Assembly: GCA_032622095.1 (NCBI GenBank)
Contig: CP136064.1
Coordinates: 185,610,209-185,674,208 of the forward strand
Direction of reading: 5' to 3'
DNA from: Siphonodentalium dalli
Taxonomy: Eukaryota; Mollusca; Scaphopoda; Gadilida; Siphonodentaliidae
Length of the DNA: 64,000 nt
The translations under genes and the position numbers were made by a program. Positions 37,440 to 49,404 of this stretch are shown piece after piece. Positions within the stretch are counted from its first letter, which is position 1. The number at the start of each line of letters is the position of its first letter. The notes beneath the pieces are model-generated. The model worked only from the letters and a program-made list of their open reading frames with translations, had not been told where the DNA came from and searched no databases.

Positions 37440-37865
37440 TAATTTCAACAAAGGGCCATAACTGTATAATACATATGCCAAATTTGAAAACAAACAGATA
37501 ACTATAATCAAAGCTATCACCCGGAAACCAAAATAATCGTAAAATTGTAAGTCCACAAGGACCATAACTCCGGCAAACTTCGAACATGACCTGTATTTTG
37601 AGCTGGTAAACTCACATACCAAATTTCAGTCCATTCAGATCAGACTAACTAAAGTTATCATCCGGAAACGAAAACTAAGTACAAATTCCAACAAAAAAAG
37701 AGAGCCATAACTCTGGTGAAAATTGGCTGGCGGAACCCGAATTCGAACTTGGCCTGTATTTTGTGCTAGTAAACCCACATACCAAATTTCATTCTATTCA
37801 GTTCAGACTTACTAAAGTTACATCTGGAAACGAATAAAAGTGAACGGACATACAGACGGACGAAC
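37440..37865. repeat. Diverged tandem repeat, GCCATAACTC / ATCATCCGGAAAC type
   Basis: About three and a half units. GGGCCATAACTG, GGACCATAACTCC and GAGCCATAACTCTGG start units near 37454, 37559 and 37705. Each is followed by an ATACCAAATTT core and a TATCACCCGGAAACC/TATCATCCGGAAACG box. It closes with a GACGGACG word. Same family as 8930-9240. Confidence 0.85.
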
Positions 37866-37869
37866 CAAG

Positions 37870-38875
37870 AACATAATACGTTGTACGTTTTTATTATAAA
37901 AAAAACGAGCGTATAAAAACTTATATATTTAAAAATATTTTAATAATGACTGTGTTGGTTGGTGGAAACCGACTGTAATCGAAATGACTATTCCCATCGT
38001 TTTGAATACATGTACCAGTACAGCAAATTTATTTTTAAATTAAAAAAATATATGTAGATTTTTTGAATGCTTCATACAGACACTGGATTTTTCTCGAACC
38101 GCTTGGATTAGCCAACCGCCGCAAAAATTAAAATTTAGAAAAAATATCGGTACATTTTCTTAACAGCATCATTTTAACCAACCAGCATCATATCATTTCA
38201 ACAGAACCCAACAAAACCATAGCAAGTAAGCAGGATATTTAACCAGGGGTAATACCAGGGGTCTGAACTAACAAAAGTCTTCAAAACCAGGATAAGTGAG
38301 CATTTGGAATTCTGCGGCCGGAACTAACGATTATGTTCCAGAGTTTTGCCACAACCGTGGTCAGGCCGCATAACATTAACACCATATTTCCCTAGCAGAC
38401 ATTCGTTCGTGTCATGCAAGAGCCCTGCTTTACTGCACATTCGAATCTTTGTTGAAGTTGGCTTCTTCTAAACATGTCTATAATCGCACCAAATCCAGTG
38501 GGATAGTCAAAGGATTTCATTGTTGCAGTTAAACAAATATTTCCTGATAACGCAACACAGAACTTGGGTGTGCGTTTGATATCCGCAACCAATCGCTACC
38601 GTTTACCAACGCGTCACATGATCTCAATGCGACGGGGAATGTAAACTAACTCAATGCACGTGTAAAACAAAAACAAAAACTCATGCAAGTCAAGCTAATA
38701 TAACAAACGGTATAATAAATAGAGGTATTAGGTGCAAATCTGAGTGGTCATTTAGCAACATGTACAGTGGGCAGTGATCCGTAGCCCGGAGATATCGCTG
38801 AAGGCAGTATCACTCTTTGTTGACTTTACAGCTCGGTGACTAAGTGGGACACAATTTTTGGGTTTGCCTTTCTAT
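37870..38875. other. No gene seen
   Basis: No convincing coding frame. The stretch holds repeated ACCAG/CAGCAT words near 38170-38290 of no clear meaning. Confidence 0.45.
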
Positions 38876-38880
38876 TATAG

Positions 38881-39053
38881 CGTCGTTCAGTCGGACGACG
38901 AGACTGACGTAGAGGAATTTTTCATTGGTCGCATAGGTGTGCTACCACCTAAATATATTTTCGATTACTTTCGGTTAGATAAACCGACTTTCGGATATAC
39001 GAAGAGATACACAACAAGGAAACTGCCCTTTGAGGGAACCAGGCATAAGAAAT
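38881..39053 (+). other. Candidate internal exon, unknown protein
   Basis: A 173-bp open stretch bounded by a good acceptor (GGTTTGCCTTTCTATTATAG, ending 38880) and a good donor (AAAT then GTAAGT at 39054). The reading frame gives VVQSDDETDVEEFFIGR, then a basic, aromatic-rich part with DYFRLDKPTFGYTKRY and KLPFEGTRHKK. An in-frame stop lies just upstream (38837-38839), so it can only be an exon entered by splicing. I do not recognise the family, and no partner exons were found in the window. Confidence 0.35.
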
Positions 39054-39059
39054 GTAAGT

Positions 39060-40865
39060 TTTTATACACTTTTATGATAATTTAGAGAAGTTTTCGACAA
39101 GTCTTTTCTTTGTCAATAAAGTTTCTAAATATGGCGCATGCGTCGTACGTGAGAACACCTGCACAGGTAACTTTCTCCGATCAATGTCGCCGCGTCTTGT
39201 TCATTCCATATCATATCTGCTCATTTCTCATCTCTTATCCGGGCACCCATGTGGCCGTGCATATATGGTTATGTCGAAACTTCTATTTTCTATAAATAAG
39301 ATGCCACGTCAAAAATATTTTTTCAAATCAAACCTTTACCACATTTCGTCAGAATTTAGAGACATGTCTGTGGGTGTCTGGTTTCTTACCTCTGGTTAGC
39401 GACTAAGAAATTTCGAAATTCTGTTATTAATTATTGATAGTAAGATTGACAAGTCAGATCGGTACAATATACTTGTGTTGTGTACATTTAGCAACGTTTC
39501 AGGGCCAATTGAAAATTAAATATTTTAAGGCGATATATATTCTGTCCAATTATGGTACGACTACTCCATTTCGTCCGAATTTAGAGACATCTATGCGTGT
39601 CAGAAAATTAAATATTTTAATGTGATGATGAAGTCTGCTTTCGGTACAATATCTAATATGTCCGATTATGGTACGACCACAAGCCTAATATATATATGGT
39701 CAATATGAGTATGAGCTATCAAACTAACAGTTACTGTGAAATATGGGGTAAGACATTGCGGCGCTGAAAAGATTTCCCTTATTTTAGCTGATTTTAGTGC
39801 CAAATTTTAAAACGGCTGGCAAATTACTATATGACTTTGTTCATTTTCCCACAGAATATAAAGTCTGTGTATCGGTATTTGACTATTGACTATGTATTCC
39901 TCCTTCCAAATTACATACACATAATTGTTGAGGTTCAAATGAGCCATGTCTGCTTTGGACACTTCAAATCGGATTATTTGACCCTGGGTGTGTTGGGATT
40001 TCTAAAAATGAAAAAGAAAACTGGCGGTGGCAATCTCACACGACTTCCCCGTCGAGTAAATTTGGGCTAAAGTTTGTGATAAAAAGGTGAATGACGAAAT
40101 ACAGTTGGTTTATTGCAATTGTCCCATTTCTGTCACCATCGACCAGATGGCCCTTTCCCAAGATCAACATAATTACCTATCTTCCAGAAGATCAATCCTC
40201 ATTTATCATTGGCTGAAATAATTTAAACTGACTATATATAATGATATAATGATTTCCCTTTCATTATTCAAGACTAACACATGTCAATACCTACATATAT
40301 CTTGTAATAAAAACTATGAACATACATGTAAACGTACAACCGTATAACATGCATTTACATGTATAGCAGCCAAAAATTCGAGTACATACAACAGTATTAG
40401 AATGTTCATACTGTATGTGTCTCCTATTCGAGTTGATCCATTCTTTTCTAAATACTCATTGGCGAGTAGTTACACAAAGACATGCTGAGATAATAAGTTC
40501 AATAAACGGCGCAGGTCGGTTGTTGAACTTATTATCTGAACATCCCCCCCCCCCCCAAAGAATATAAATCCTGCATCACTTTTATTAGCTTTTAGTCTTA
40601 CTGTCGTCTGCTCTTTTTTCTTAACACCCTTCAAAATGAATAATATACCATTCCAGTGTATACTTGTACTTTTATAATTGAATTTGAGAATCCATTTGCA
40701 CCAAACATTAGCTTTTCTTCAGCTTTTGATTTTCTACAATGTATATCACTATCGATCGATGCAAGCGAACATGTTGTCTAAACTAATATATTTATTTTCC
40801 CACACTTTTATACCGCCCTACGTATCCCATTGTTTTGGGGGAATTAGCAAGGATTATCGTGAGTT
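39060..40865. other. No gene seen; small diverged tandem repeat
   Basis: Near 39500-39690 AAAATTAAATATTTTAA and TCCAATTATGGTACGAC/TCCGATTATGGTACGAC recur about 95-120 bp apart; an earlier TTTCGTC(A/C)GAATTTAGAGACAT pair lies at about 39345 and 39570. A poly-C run lies near 40544-40556. Confidence 0.5.
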
Positions 40866-40872
40866 AGCTTAA

Positions 40873-41030
40873 TAATCCAGAATTAGAACAGCCAGTGTGT
40901 CAGTCCACAGTTAGTAACAAAACGCTAACCCTTTCACGTCATGGTAATCCAGAATTAGAACAGCCAGTGTGCCAGTCAACTGTTAGTAACACAACGCTAA
41001 CCCTTTCACCGCATGGTAATCCAGAATGTG
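40873..41030 (+). repeat. 72-bp tandem repeat, frame-preserving
   Basis: AATCCAGAATTAGAACAGCC begins units at 40873 and 40945, with a third start (AATCCAGAATGTGAC) at 41017. The period is 72 bp, that is 24 codons. One plus-strand frame stays open across both units and on to about 41146, giving a NPELEQPVCQSTVSN-type repeat. Of the differences between units, three are silent (TGT/TGC, TCC/TCA, ACA/ACT) and two change residues. This is weak evidence for coding. An in-frame TAG lies just upstream and no ATG is well placed. Confidence 0.6.
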
Positions 41031-41149
41031 ACTTGTATTATCCATCTCAAGCGGATGATGCTATCGCTCTGATTATAAATAACAATAATTTCTTTCAAAC
41101 CTACCGACCTCTGTGTGTAGGGCCTTTTTTTTTTTTATTTTTATAAAAC

Positions 41150-41725
41150 TTGTTCTCATACCTATATATATGCCCGACATATTAAGGATGTTTCTTTGAT
41201 ACCCCGTAATCCATGTTATTGTGTGAAGTTGCATTGCACATTCCACCCTTGTTAACAGGCATCCCATTATGTCAGTACAGATATACCCATAGGTATATAT
41301 ATAGACATCCCAATTGCAATATTATCAAGATATTTTCTTGTCAGGATTTCAAGCTGGTGGTATACTGTGATTTATACACAACCATGCAATCGTGTTGTGA
41401 CTGTTGATATCATTCCGCCCATGTTCACAAAACCGCCGGTCAAAGAATCCAACTCTGTTGGCGCTACTTTTGATTTATGTTTCTTTGCTTCTCACGTATT
41501 CTCTGTTATGTTTCATAATTCACACAAGCATAAATATTTACAGCAAATTTCTTAAACATATGATCCAATTTCATATTAATTTTATTCCGTATTCGTCAGC
41601 ATTCATCTTTCTTGACTTAAGTTTTCTGTTTTAAAGGGAAGGATGACACCATTCAATAGAGTTTTCGGGATGTTTCAATGCATGCATTGACTTGGTTTAG
41701 ATCACCTATATTTGTGTACAAGAGT
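41150..41725. other. No gene seen
   Basis: Overlapping short frames only; no motif recognised. Confidence 0.45.
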
Positions 41726-41729
41726 ATCG

Positions 41730-42060
41730 GATCTTGTCTGTCTGCTCGGGGTTTTTTCTCTCCGAGAACCCTTGACCGATTTCAACCAAATTTGGTGTGG
41801 TGACGCAGGGAACCCTATCGGAGGTTATAACTGCGTTAGTTTGTCAAAATTCTGATTTAAATTTAATTAAATAAATAAATTAAAATAAGCTCAATATGGG
41901 CCCCATCTCAGAATCAAATAAATGTGAATATTTAGGTTCAATATGTATCTTATCTTAAACCTATTTGCAGACCAGATGTACGCTCTTTATATAATTATAT
42001 GTTTTCATTGTGGCCCGCGCCATCCAACAGGATAACGGGAATAAGTCCACTAGGGCTTGG
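41730..42060. repeat. Dispersed repeat family 4, copy 1
   Basis: Collinear with 62935-63200. Shared: CTCTCCGAGAACCC/CCCCCAAACCTCTGG context, GACCGATT, AATTTGGTGTGGTG/ATTGGTGTGGTGT, TCCAATATG-type words, GCAG...ACGCTCTTT, TTTCATTGTGG and GGGAATAAGTCCACTA/GGGTATAAGTCCACTA. It includes ACGCTCTTTAT at 41980-41990. Confidence 0.75.
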
Positions 42061-42460
42061 CTTATTTCAGAATCAAATAAGTCGAATATGATCCTATGTG
42101 AATATTTAGGTCCAAATGTGCACGAAGCGCACATGCACAGATGCCACAGGCCCCTTTGGTCAGGGCCGCCCCAACCGTGACGCCGAATAAAGGCTCCATT
42201 TGAAAGCCTGTTTCATCTAGTTTGATAATAAAGTAACATATTTTTATTGGCAACAATTTTGCACAATCACGAGTATATCAATAACGAGCAGACCAAGAAG
42301 TCAAACTGAATTTCAAAGATGAATTGCAGACCAAACTGACAACTGCTCGAACAGACAAAAATCACAAGCATACATATGTATCAATAACTATTGGATATAT
42401 CAACTGATGTGTATATAATGGCAACACAAGAAGCAAGCGTCCACTGACTGCATACGTATA

Positions 42461-42635
42461 CAGTAATGCCCAAAGTAATTGACCCCTTAACCACAGCAGA
42501 ATTATGGGTGTTTTTTCAGGATTTAGTCGGAAATATGGCTTGTTGCCATTCATCGGAAAGCTCTCGCCACTAAATCCTGAAAAATTACCCATAATTCTGC
42601 TGTGGTTAAGTGGTCAATTACTTTGGGCATTACTC
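42461..42635. mobile_element. Small mariner/Tc1-like MITE, 175 bp
   Basis: Flanked by TA (42459-42460 and 42636-42637). The left end CAGTAATGCCCAAAGTAATT matches the reverse complement of the right end except for its first base, and pairing continues for about 65 nt, to the CAGGATTTAG word. TA targets with CAGT-type ends and AAAGTAATT-like sequence fit Tc1/mariner. The short loop contains no coding frame. Confidence 0.85.
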
Positions 42636-42639
42636 TAAC

Positions 42640-45090
42640 CATAACTACTAAATATCAGAGGGTTAATCTGATCACGAAATAACCCGATATCGCGATATGT
42701 CACCAGGAAATAAAGTAATTTACTCAGTAAGGATTACATAACACTATATTGGTCACGATAATTGACTTTCATATCCGCGTTATAAACGTATGGCTATCGG
42801 GGGTGATTAAGAATTAAGTATCATATTACCGATAAATTCATTTACTACCTGTATGTACATGCGTGTAATTGGCATGTTTGAACTTTAACCCGAGCATTGG
42901 CGTTTCAATATATTTTTGTGAATAATTGTTAATGAAACGGAAGTGTCAGTGTGGTCAGCAGATATAGTGCGTAAACAGGAAAATTTAATTAAAAATCTTA
43001 CATAACTACAAACTCATTCCCTGGCCTCACCATGTTGTCGCTGTTCATATGACAGGTGTGGAATATAAAATTTCGTTGATCTTGGTGATCAGATCTCGCA
43101 TTTCCTATACCCCGTTGGCTTTTTTGTTTGTTTGCAAATAATTTGGCTAGAAGGTTCACATTTTCAACTCAGCAGGGCAATAAGTTTGTAAAGCTTACAA
43201 TAAGAGACCACATCGTAGTTTTACTCATGGAAAGTCCGCAGTGTACCGAAAGGCAATGTTTTAGCTGAACTTTTGGTTGTTCATTTTTGTCACCTTTGAA
43301 TTCCTAAATTCTGATACTTGAGATATCACAATAGACTATCAATGTATCGAGGGAAATAAATTGCCGGCTGTCTGGGCTATTTCTTTTTGTTTATTATTGT
43401 GGTTCACCTGGAGGGTGTGGAACATGCATTTTTTGGCTCTTCTGCTATAACCCGATATTGCTACCGGGATGGTTTGTGTCCGGCTTCTTTGTTGTTTTCT
43501 CCTTCACCCACAAAAACGGTATTAATAAATTGTTGACGTCATATTGTCATATAACACGGCAATGTAAAATGAATTATTTTTGGGAGATACCCATTGCATG
43601 AAGCTGTAACTGTATTCATGGGGAAAAAATTATATGTGATGTTTAAACTATACATTGAAATTCACAACGAACTACCCTTATATATAGCCCTTTGTGATTA
43701 ACATGCTTGCCTGCGGGGATGGACACGCCATATTGTGTTTCGTCTATAGGCCCAGCTGTATACTGTCGCATGCGAACAATGCTTCTACATCATCACAACC
43801 AGACAATACCCTTCGTCAAGTGTCGCGGTTTTGTTCGCGTTTGATTGAAGTTTTAATTCATTACTTTGAATACATTCTGACATCTTCTTCTCCCGAAAAT
43901 CATGGTTAATTTGCTTTACTAGGTTTTGCTATCGATAACACATGCTCCTCTCAATAGCAGTGGCTTGGTCGTTTGGGTGCATAACCCGTCCACAGATGTC
44001 AAAGATTCCCCAAACCGTGGACTATAGTGTTCTACACAATGACAGCTAGGTAACCTGGGTTGGGTATGCATGTATAAATGGGCAAGTTTCTCAGTGCTTC
44101 ACCAGGGTGCGTGTTTCTACATGTACAATGGTGTGATTTTCACGGTAAAATTAACAATATATGCGATGTCTTATCCCCACCAATAAAACTTGCACCGTCG
44201 TGGCTGAAATGATGGTAAAACCCAACCACCCCCTCTGCCTCATATTGTTCACCCTCAATTTTCATCATATCACATCGGTAAGTTCGGTGTACTACCGGCC
44301 CTATACACGTGAACGCTTGCTGTAACAGACAATAATGCGAACCAACATATCAGCTCAAATAATTGGACGTATATATGGTCAGATATCGACTTTAAAAATG
44401 TAGTTTAATCATGTTTTGAATTAGGCCGTCTACAACTTCAGATAATCAGTTATGATATCAAGAACGTTTATGGTTTCCTCAATGCCTCCGAAGTGGGTTC
44501 ACGTCAAATAACACAAAAGTCTGTAAAAATAAGTATCACCAACAAGTACATGCGCATGAAAAAATAGATTGACTATGTTCTTATTTTAATTATTAAACTG
44601 ATGTGAAACACTCCGGTAGGGTGATCAAATATAAATGTTGAATAATCTTGTTCAAAGTAGTTATTTTTACGAATATAAATCAAAATTTACAACACACAAC
44701 GTCATTCTTATATATTAATTAAATTCAATGACGAAATCATTTGCGTTGGTTTATCGCCGTTTGTTGCGTCCCGAATCGAGATGTAAATATTTACAATTGC
44801 GCGTTGTTCAGGTGATGTTTTCTATGGAGTGGTGTGGTCGATTTCGTTGAGATTTTCGGCGATGTTATTAGAATTCTACACCCCCCCCCAGTTGGCACAG
44901 CGCCTGAGTACTAACTTGTCAGTTTCATGCCCCCCCCCCCGAATAAGTCCATAATATGTCTTTAATAACTATATACAATAATGAAATTTCACATGTCAAA
45001 ACCATATATTATGTAAACATTAATTTTGCAGTGGAATTTACCGATACAAGTCCAATTAGTCCAATATGATACAACAGTTTAATAAAAACT
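42640..45090. other. No gene seen; poly-C runs
   Basis: Poly-C runs lie near 44880-44889 and 44930-44940. No coding frame with motif or splice support, and no RNA gene recognised. Confidence 0.5.
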
Positions 45091-45094
45091 TGAT

Positions 45095-45260
45095 GGTAAA
45101 CCTTTGAAAATATTCTGAAAATCATATTGAGACTAAAATATTTGAAGTTACTATACGTTCAGCGATGCTTGTTGATCAATCACTGTAACAGTGTTTACAT
45201 AACAATATAGTTTCAACACGCGAAATTTCGTTATTGTAGAACCACCAAAAATGAATATAT
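45095..45260. repeat. Dispersed repeat family 3, copy 2
   Basis: Partner of 36430-36610; the best-conserved block is TTTCAACACGCGAAATTTCG. Confidence 0.8.
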
Positions 45261-45432
45261 AAAGAACAAAGTTGATCTATTTCTCGATGTGCTTCTTTGC
45301 AGTGATGTTTTTAAAGACATATTTTTTTCCATTTACCATTGCGATTTCGAGGACCCATTTAAGAGTGTTTGTACTGAAGAGCGTTCCTAAGATGTGTTCT
45401 TATGCTTTTTATTCTTACGAATTAGTTGATTG

Positions 45433-47026
45433 GGGTGTGACTAAACACCGCCCGGACCAGCCCGGACCCTCCATATGGACTATATGAGTGATTGTAAGGC
45501 CAATATAAGTGCAGGGGTGTCATGGAAACCCACTCAGGGTCGCTATTAACCCTCAAAATGCCGGCATCGGCGAAAATGTTCGCCGCGAAATGAAGCTTAC
45601 AGCCCGGACCGCCCCTGCTGCGTCCAGGTGGGATTTTAGTATCCATACCTGTGCGGGGGTGTTAATGAAACCCAAATACGGACGGAGAGTGGTCAAGGTC
45701 AAACGGAAGTGCCGCTTATTAACCCCTAAACTTCCCAGATTCAGCCAGAATTAAAAAATTGCGCCCCCAATAAACAAATTCACAGCCCGGACCCCCTTAA
45801 TGTCCTCGTACTTCTAATAACTCCTTACATATGTGTTGTGGAACTACCCTCGACTACACTCACGAAGATACAAGGGCGAGTCGCCCACGAATGCCTGGCA
45901 ATTAACCCCAAAATGCCGCCATCGCCGATTATGTTTACCGATAACGACGCTGACAGCCCGGACCAGCCCGGCCCATCCCAGTCCAGCCCGGACCCCCCCA
46001 TATGAACTATATGAGTGTAAGGAGTTATTAGAAGTACGAGGACATTAAGGGGGTCCGGGATGTGAATTTGTTTATTGGGGGCGCAATTTTTTAATTCTGG
46101 CTGAATCTGGGAAGTTTAGGGGTTAATAAGCGGCACTTCCGTTTGACCTTGACCACTCTCCGTGCGTATTTGGGTTTCATTAACACCCCCGCACAGGTAT
46201 GGATACTAAAATCCCACCTGGACGCAGCAGGGGCGGTCCGGGCTGTTAGCTTCATTTCACGGCGAACATTTTCGCCGATGCCGGCATTTTGAGGGTTAAT
46301 AGCGACCCTGAGTGGGTTTCCATGACACCCCTGCACTTATATTGCCCTTAAAATCACTCATATAGTCCATATGGGGTGTCCGGGCTGGACTGGGATGGTC
46401 CGGGCTGGTCCGGGCTGTCAGCGTCGTTATCGGTAAACATAATCGGCGATGGCGGCATTTTGGGGGTTAATTGCCAGGCATTCGTGGGCGACTCGCCCTT
46501 GAATCTTCTTGAGTGTAGTCGATGGTAGTTCCACAACACATATGTAAGGAGTTATTAGAAGTACGAGGACATTAAGGGGGTCCGGGCTGTGAATTCGTTT
46601 ATTGGGGGCGCAATTTTTTAATTCTGGCTGAATCTGGGAAGTTTAGGGGTTAATAAGCGGCACTTCCGTTTGGCCTTGACCACTCTCCGTGCGTATTTGG
46701 GTTTCATTCACACCCCGCACAGGTATGGATACTAAAATCCCACCTGGACGCAGCAGGGGCGGTCCGGGCTGTTAGCTTCATTTCACGGCGAACATTTTCG
46801 CCGATGCCGGCATTTTGAGGGTTAATAGCGACCCTGAGTGGGTTTCCATGACACCCCTGCACTTATATTGCCCTTAAAATCACTCATATAGTCCATATGT
46901 GGTGTCCGGGCTGGACTGGGATGGTCCGGGCTGTCATGACACCCCTGCACTTATATTGGCCTTAAAATCACTCATATAGTCCATATGTGGTGTCCGGGCT
47001 GGTCCGGGCGGTGTTTAGTCACACCG
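45433..47026. mobile_element. Composite fold-back DNA element, 1.6 kb, 8-bp target duplication
   Basis: GTTGATTG occurs directly at both edges (45425-45432 and 47027-47034). Inside it, GGTGTGACTAAACACCGCCC faces its reverse complement at the right end. The interior is an ordered series of blocks: A and B on the left (A about 45446-45830, B about 45830-46012), then inverted A (46020-46366), inverted B (46367-46540), inverted A again (46545-46898) and short extra copies of the end unit. It is GC-rich compared with its surroundings, with many CCCGGAC/GTCCGGG words. An 8-bp duplication suggests a hAT-type enzyme, but the terminal bases are not the usual hAT ones. Open frames inside are by-products of the repeats. 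Confidence 0.9.
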
Positions 47027-47034
47027 GTTGATTG

Positions 47035-48510
47035 CAACTACGTTTCATGCTGTCTGATTTCGCGTGGTATGCGGCAAATTGGCTCAGGAAATTTGGTATC
47101 AAAGCCATTAATATTCGTCCCTCAAAATCGATTTCACACTCCCCCGCTTGATTTATTTGTTCAGAAATATATTCACATATTCCTGCCAATTCACACATAA
47201 AACGGAGACATTATGCATACTTGCAAGTGCGGTTGTCATAGCAATGTATGGATACCCTTATCGGGTCATCAAAGGACAAACAAATATATAGGTATCTGCC
47301 TCGGGTACAAATATGTCGTTTTATATCACACATCTCCATCATCCACTGTTTTTCCACAACACAGACGTGACAACTTGCAAGCACAATGCAACACCGGCGA
47401 AGTCTGCTGTCGGCGGTTTCATTCAAGTACTCGGTACTTTAGGTACAAATAATGTATATTGTTGCTTTTTTATGTTCCTGAAATTTAATATACCGGATCA
47501 TTAAATGTGCGGTAATTTATTTGTCAACGAGGGAAGAGCTTGCTTGTGTGCATCACGTATAGCCTCGGGGATTAGCATATACTCATGTAGTGCATGACGC
47601 TCATCATTATGATCCAGCTCTCTGGACCATGAAATTATTTGACGATGTCAGTAATATCAAACCCATCTTTGCACTATATCAAATATTTGGGCGTATACAC
47701 ATTCATACAAATCGTATATAATTATTATATTTGGAGACAGAAACATATGAATTATTTAAATTGATTACATGCACACACATGCTGTTGAATTTAAACGTGT
47801 TTATATATAATCAACCCTTTATTTACTAATTACTTATTGACGAGCATAGTTCCCTTAGTAAAATTTGAGTCTCCCGATAGTTTCCGGAGAAGTACGAAGT
47901 AGTTTTAGTTTTAGGATACTGGGAATTCCCAATCTATTTCTGTATTCATGCCAGTACGCTCTTTGTATTTCCCGGTTTGTGTAACAAATTTTAAATAGCA
48001 AAGATAATGTATAATGATATATGATTTGTTGTGACTATGTTTCCAATTCCGTCGTGTTTCATTGCGAAAATGTTACAACACATGTAAACATGGCATCGTT
48101 AACAAAATAAATGACATTGCTGGTATTGACATTAATTTTGAGTCGTAAAATGCCAATAACTGTTGAGGTCATGACTCATGTAAAGAGACATTACACCTAT
48201 TCCTGACCCAATTTAAATATATATGCCAAAGTCAACACGACGAAATATCAGAAAATGTTAAGAATAAGAGCAAAGCTGACAACACTCCATGTATCCCGCC
48301 ACCACACAATCGAAGATGAGTGTTCGGTAATATATGCATATTCAGAAGGGCAATGGCATTTACCAATACCATATACACTGTGTGTTTCCGAGCGTACATT
48401 CGGCGGAAAGTACCAAGGAGTCCGGTTGCACCATTTTCCACCACTGACTGTTGTTTTTGTTTTCGCATGAAAGCATAATTATCTTGGCATGGACGGTATC
48501 GAGCTCCGGG
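47035..48510. other. No gene seen
   Basis: Short frames only. ACGCTCTTTGT (variant word) at 47956-47966. Confidence 0.5.
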
Positions 48511-48512
48511 AC

Positions 48513-48794
48513 AAGAAATAATAAATTACCAATCGAAGAAGGATCATGGACAAACCGAGACTATACTCAGAAATAAAGTGCACATTATGTAACGCAGGGT
48601 TAGGAGATGAATTTCACGTTATTTTGAAGTGTGAAAAATTTAAGGGTTTGGGAGGAAAATACATCAAACCATGCTATTTCAATAGACCAAACACTTTGAA
48701 GTTGAACCAATTGTTCAATCAACACATCGAACGCAAAACAAAAAAACTGTTTTTATTTATTAAAAAGATTTTGGAAATTTTCATAAACTCCTGA
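48513..48794 (+). pseudogene. LINE ORF2 C-terminal fragment, frameshifted
   Basis: Two frames together resemble the tail of the ORF2 at 30424. First comes NNKLPIEEGSWTN (compare HTLPIESGTWLN). After a one-base frame change near 48560, a frame from ATG 48546 carries IKCTLCNAGLGDEFHVILKC (compare the CTLC to IEC segment there), with C12, C15, H24 and C29 forming the CCHC motif. It then runs KYIKPCYFNRPNTLKL to a stop at 48794. The upstream reverse transcriptase is absent. It is a severely 5'-truncated, broken copy of a related but distinct LINE. Confidence 0.85.
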
Positions 48795-49080
48795 GGCTTG
48801 CGCACATGACTATGCTCGCTCACATTTGTAGGTGCACAAATAAACACATGTATATAAGTAAATATAAATTCGTTAACACACACCATAGACCATAGATTAG
48901 TAAATATACTATCTGATTATGATGAGTAAACAAGTATACATCTATTAAACGTATTGTATACTATAGAATACCACCCCATTCACACTCAGCTTAATTATTT
49001 GTTGTGTATGTATACATGTACATGTATTGACGATTCGTAATTGTGTCATATGTCTCTGCAATGTCTTTATTGGTGACCAG
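48795..49080 (+). other. Possible LINE tail, then no gene seen
   Basis: AATAAACACATGTATATAAG shortly after the stop may be part of the LINE 3' end; no tail or target duplication was identified. Confidence 0.4.
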
Positions 49081-49305
49081 GGTTACACTATTAAATTGAG
49101 ACGATCCGGTCCGAGGCAAAGTCGTGTGCAACTCGAGAGTCTGAGGACCAAGCCGGTTCACACGGTAAAGTTTAAACCGATTAGGGGACCCAATGATAGG
49201 GTATCGACGGCTAGTTTGTACCAGACGTCAACAATCTCTCCAATGATTACATATCTGGAAGGCGAAAAACGTCTCGAGTTTATGAAAGTTGATCCGATTA
49301 AAATG
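49081..49305 (+). other. Unrecognised open stretch, possible exon
   Basis: After TGTCTTTATTGGTGACCAG (possible acceptor ending 49080) an open frame gives GYTIKLRRSGPRQSRVQLES, then TKPVHTVKFKPIRGPND and a part ending LEGEKRLEFMKVDPIKM. It is rich in Arg, Lys and Pro and looks more coding-like than its neighbours. There is no convincing donor, and the frame continues to 49401 with poorer character. The family is not recognised; a retroelement fragment is as likely as a host exon. Confidence 0.25.
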
Positions 49306-49404
49306 TTGTGTGTATACACAATAGATTATATTCATAGCTTTATAACAATGAGACATTTGAGCAGTACGAGCTGTCAGAAGAATCGAGTCCTGTTTAGTTA
49401 ACCG

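Noticed and set aside
45422-46539. Several 60-80 codon frames, two of them nearly identical on opposite strands
   Set aside because: They are mirror images created by the inverted blocks of the fold-back element, not genes.
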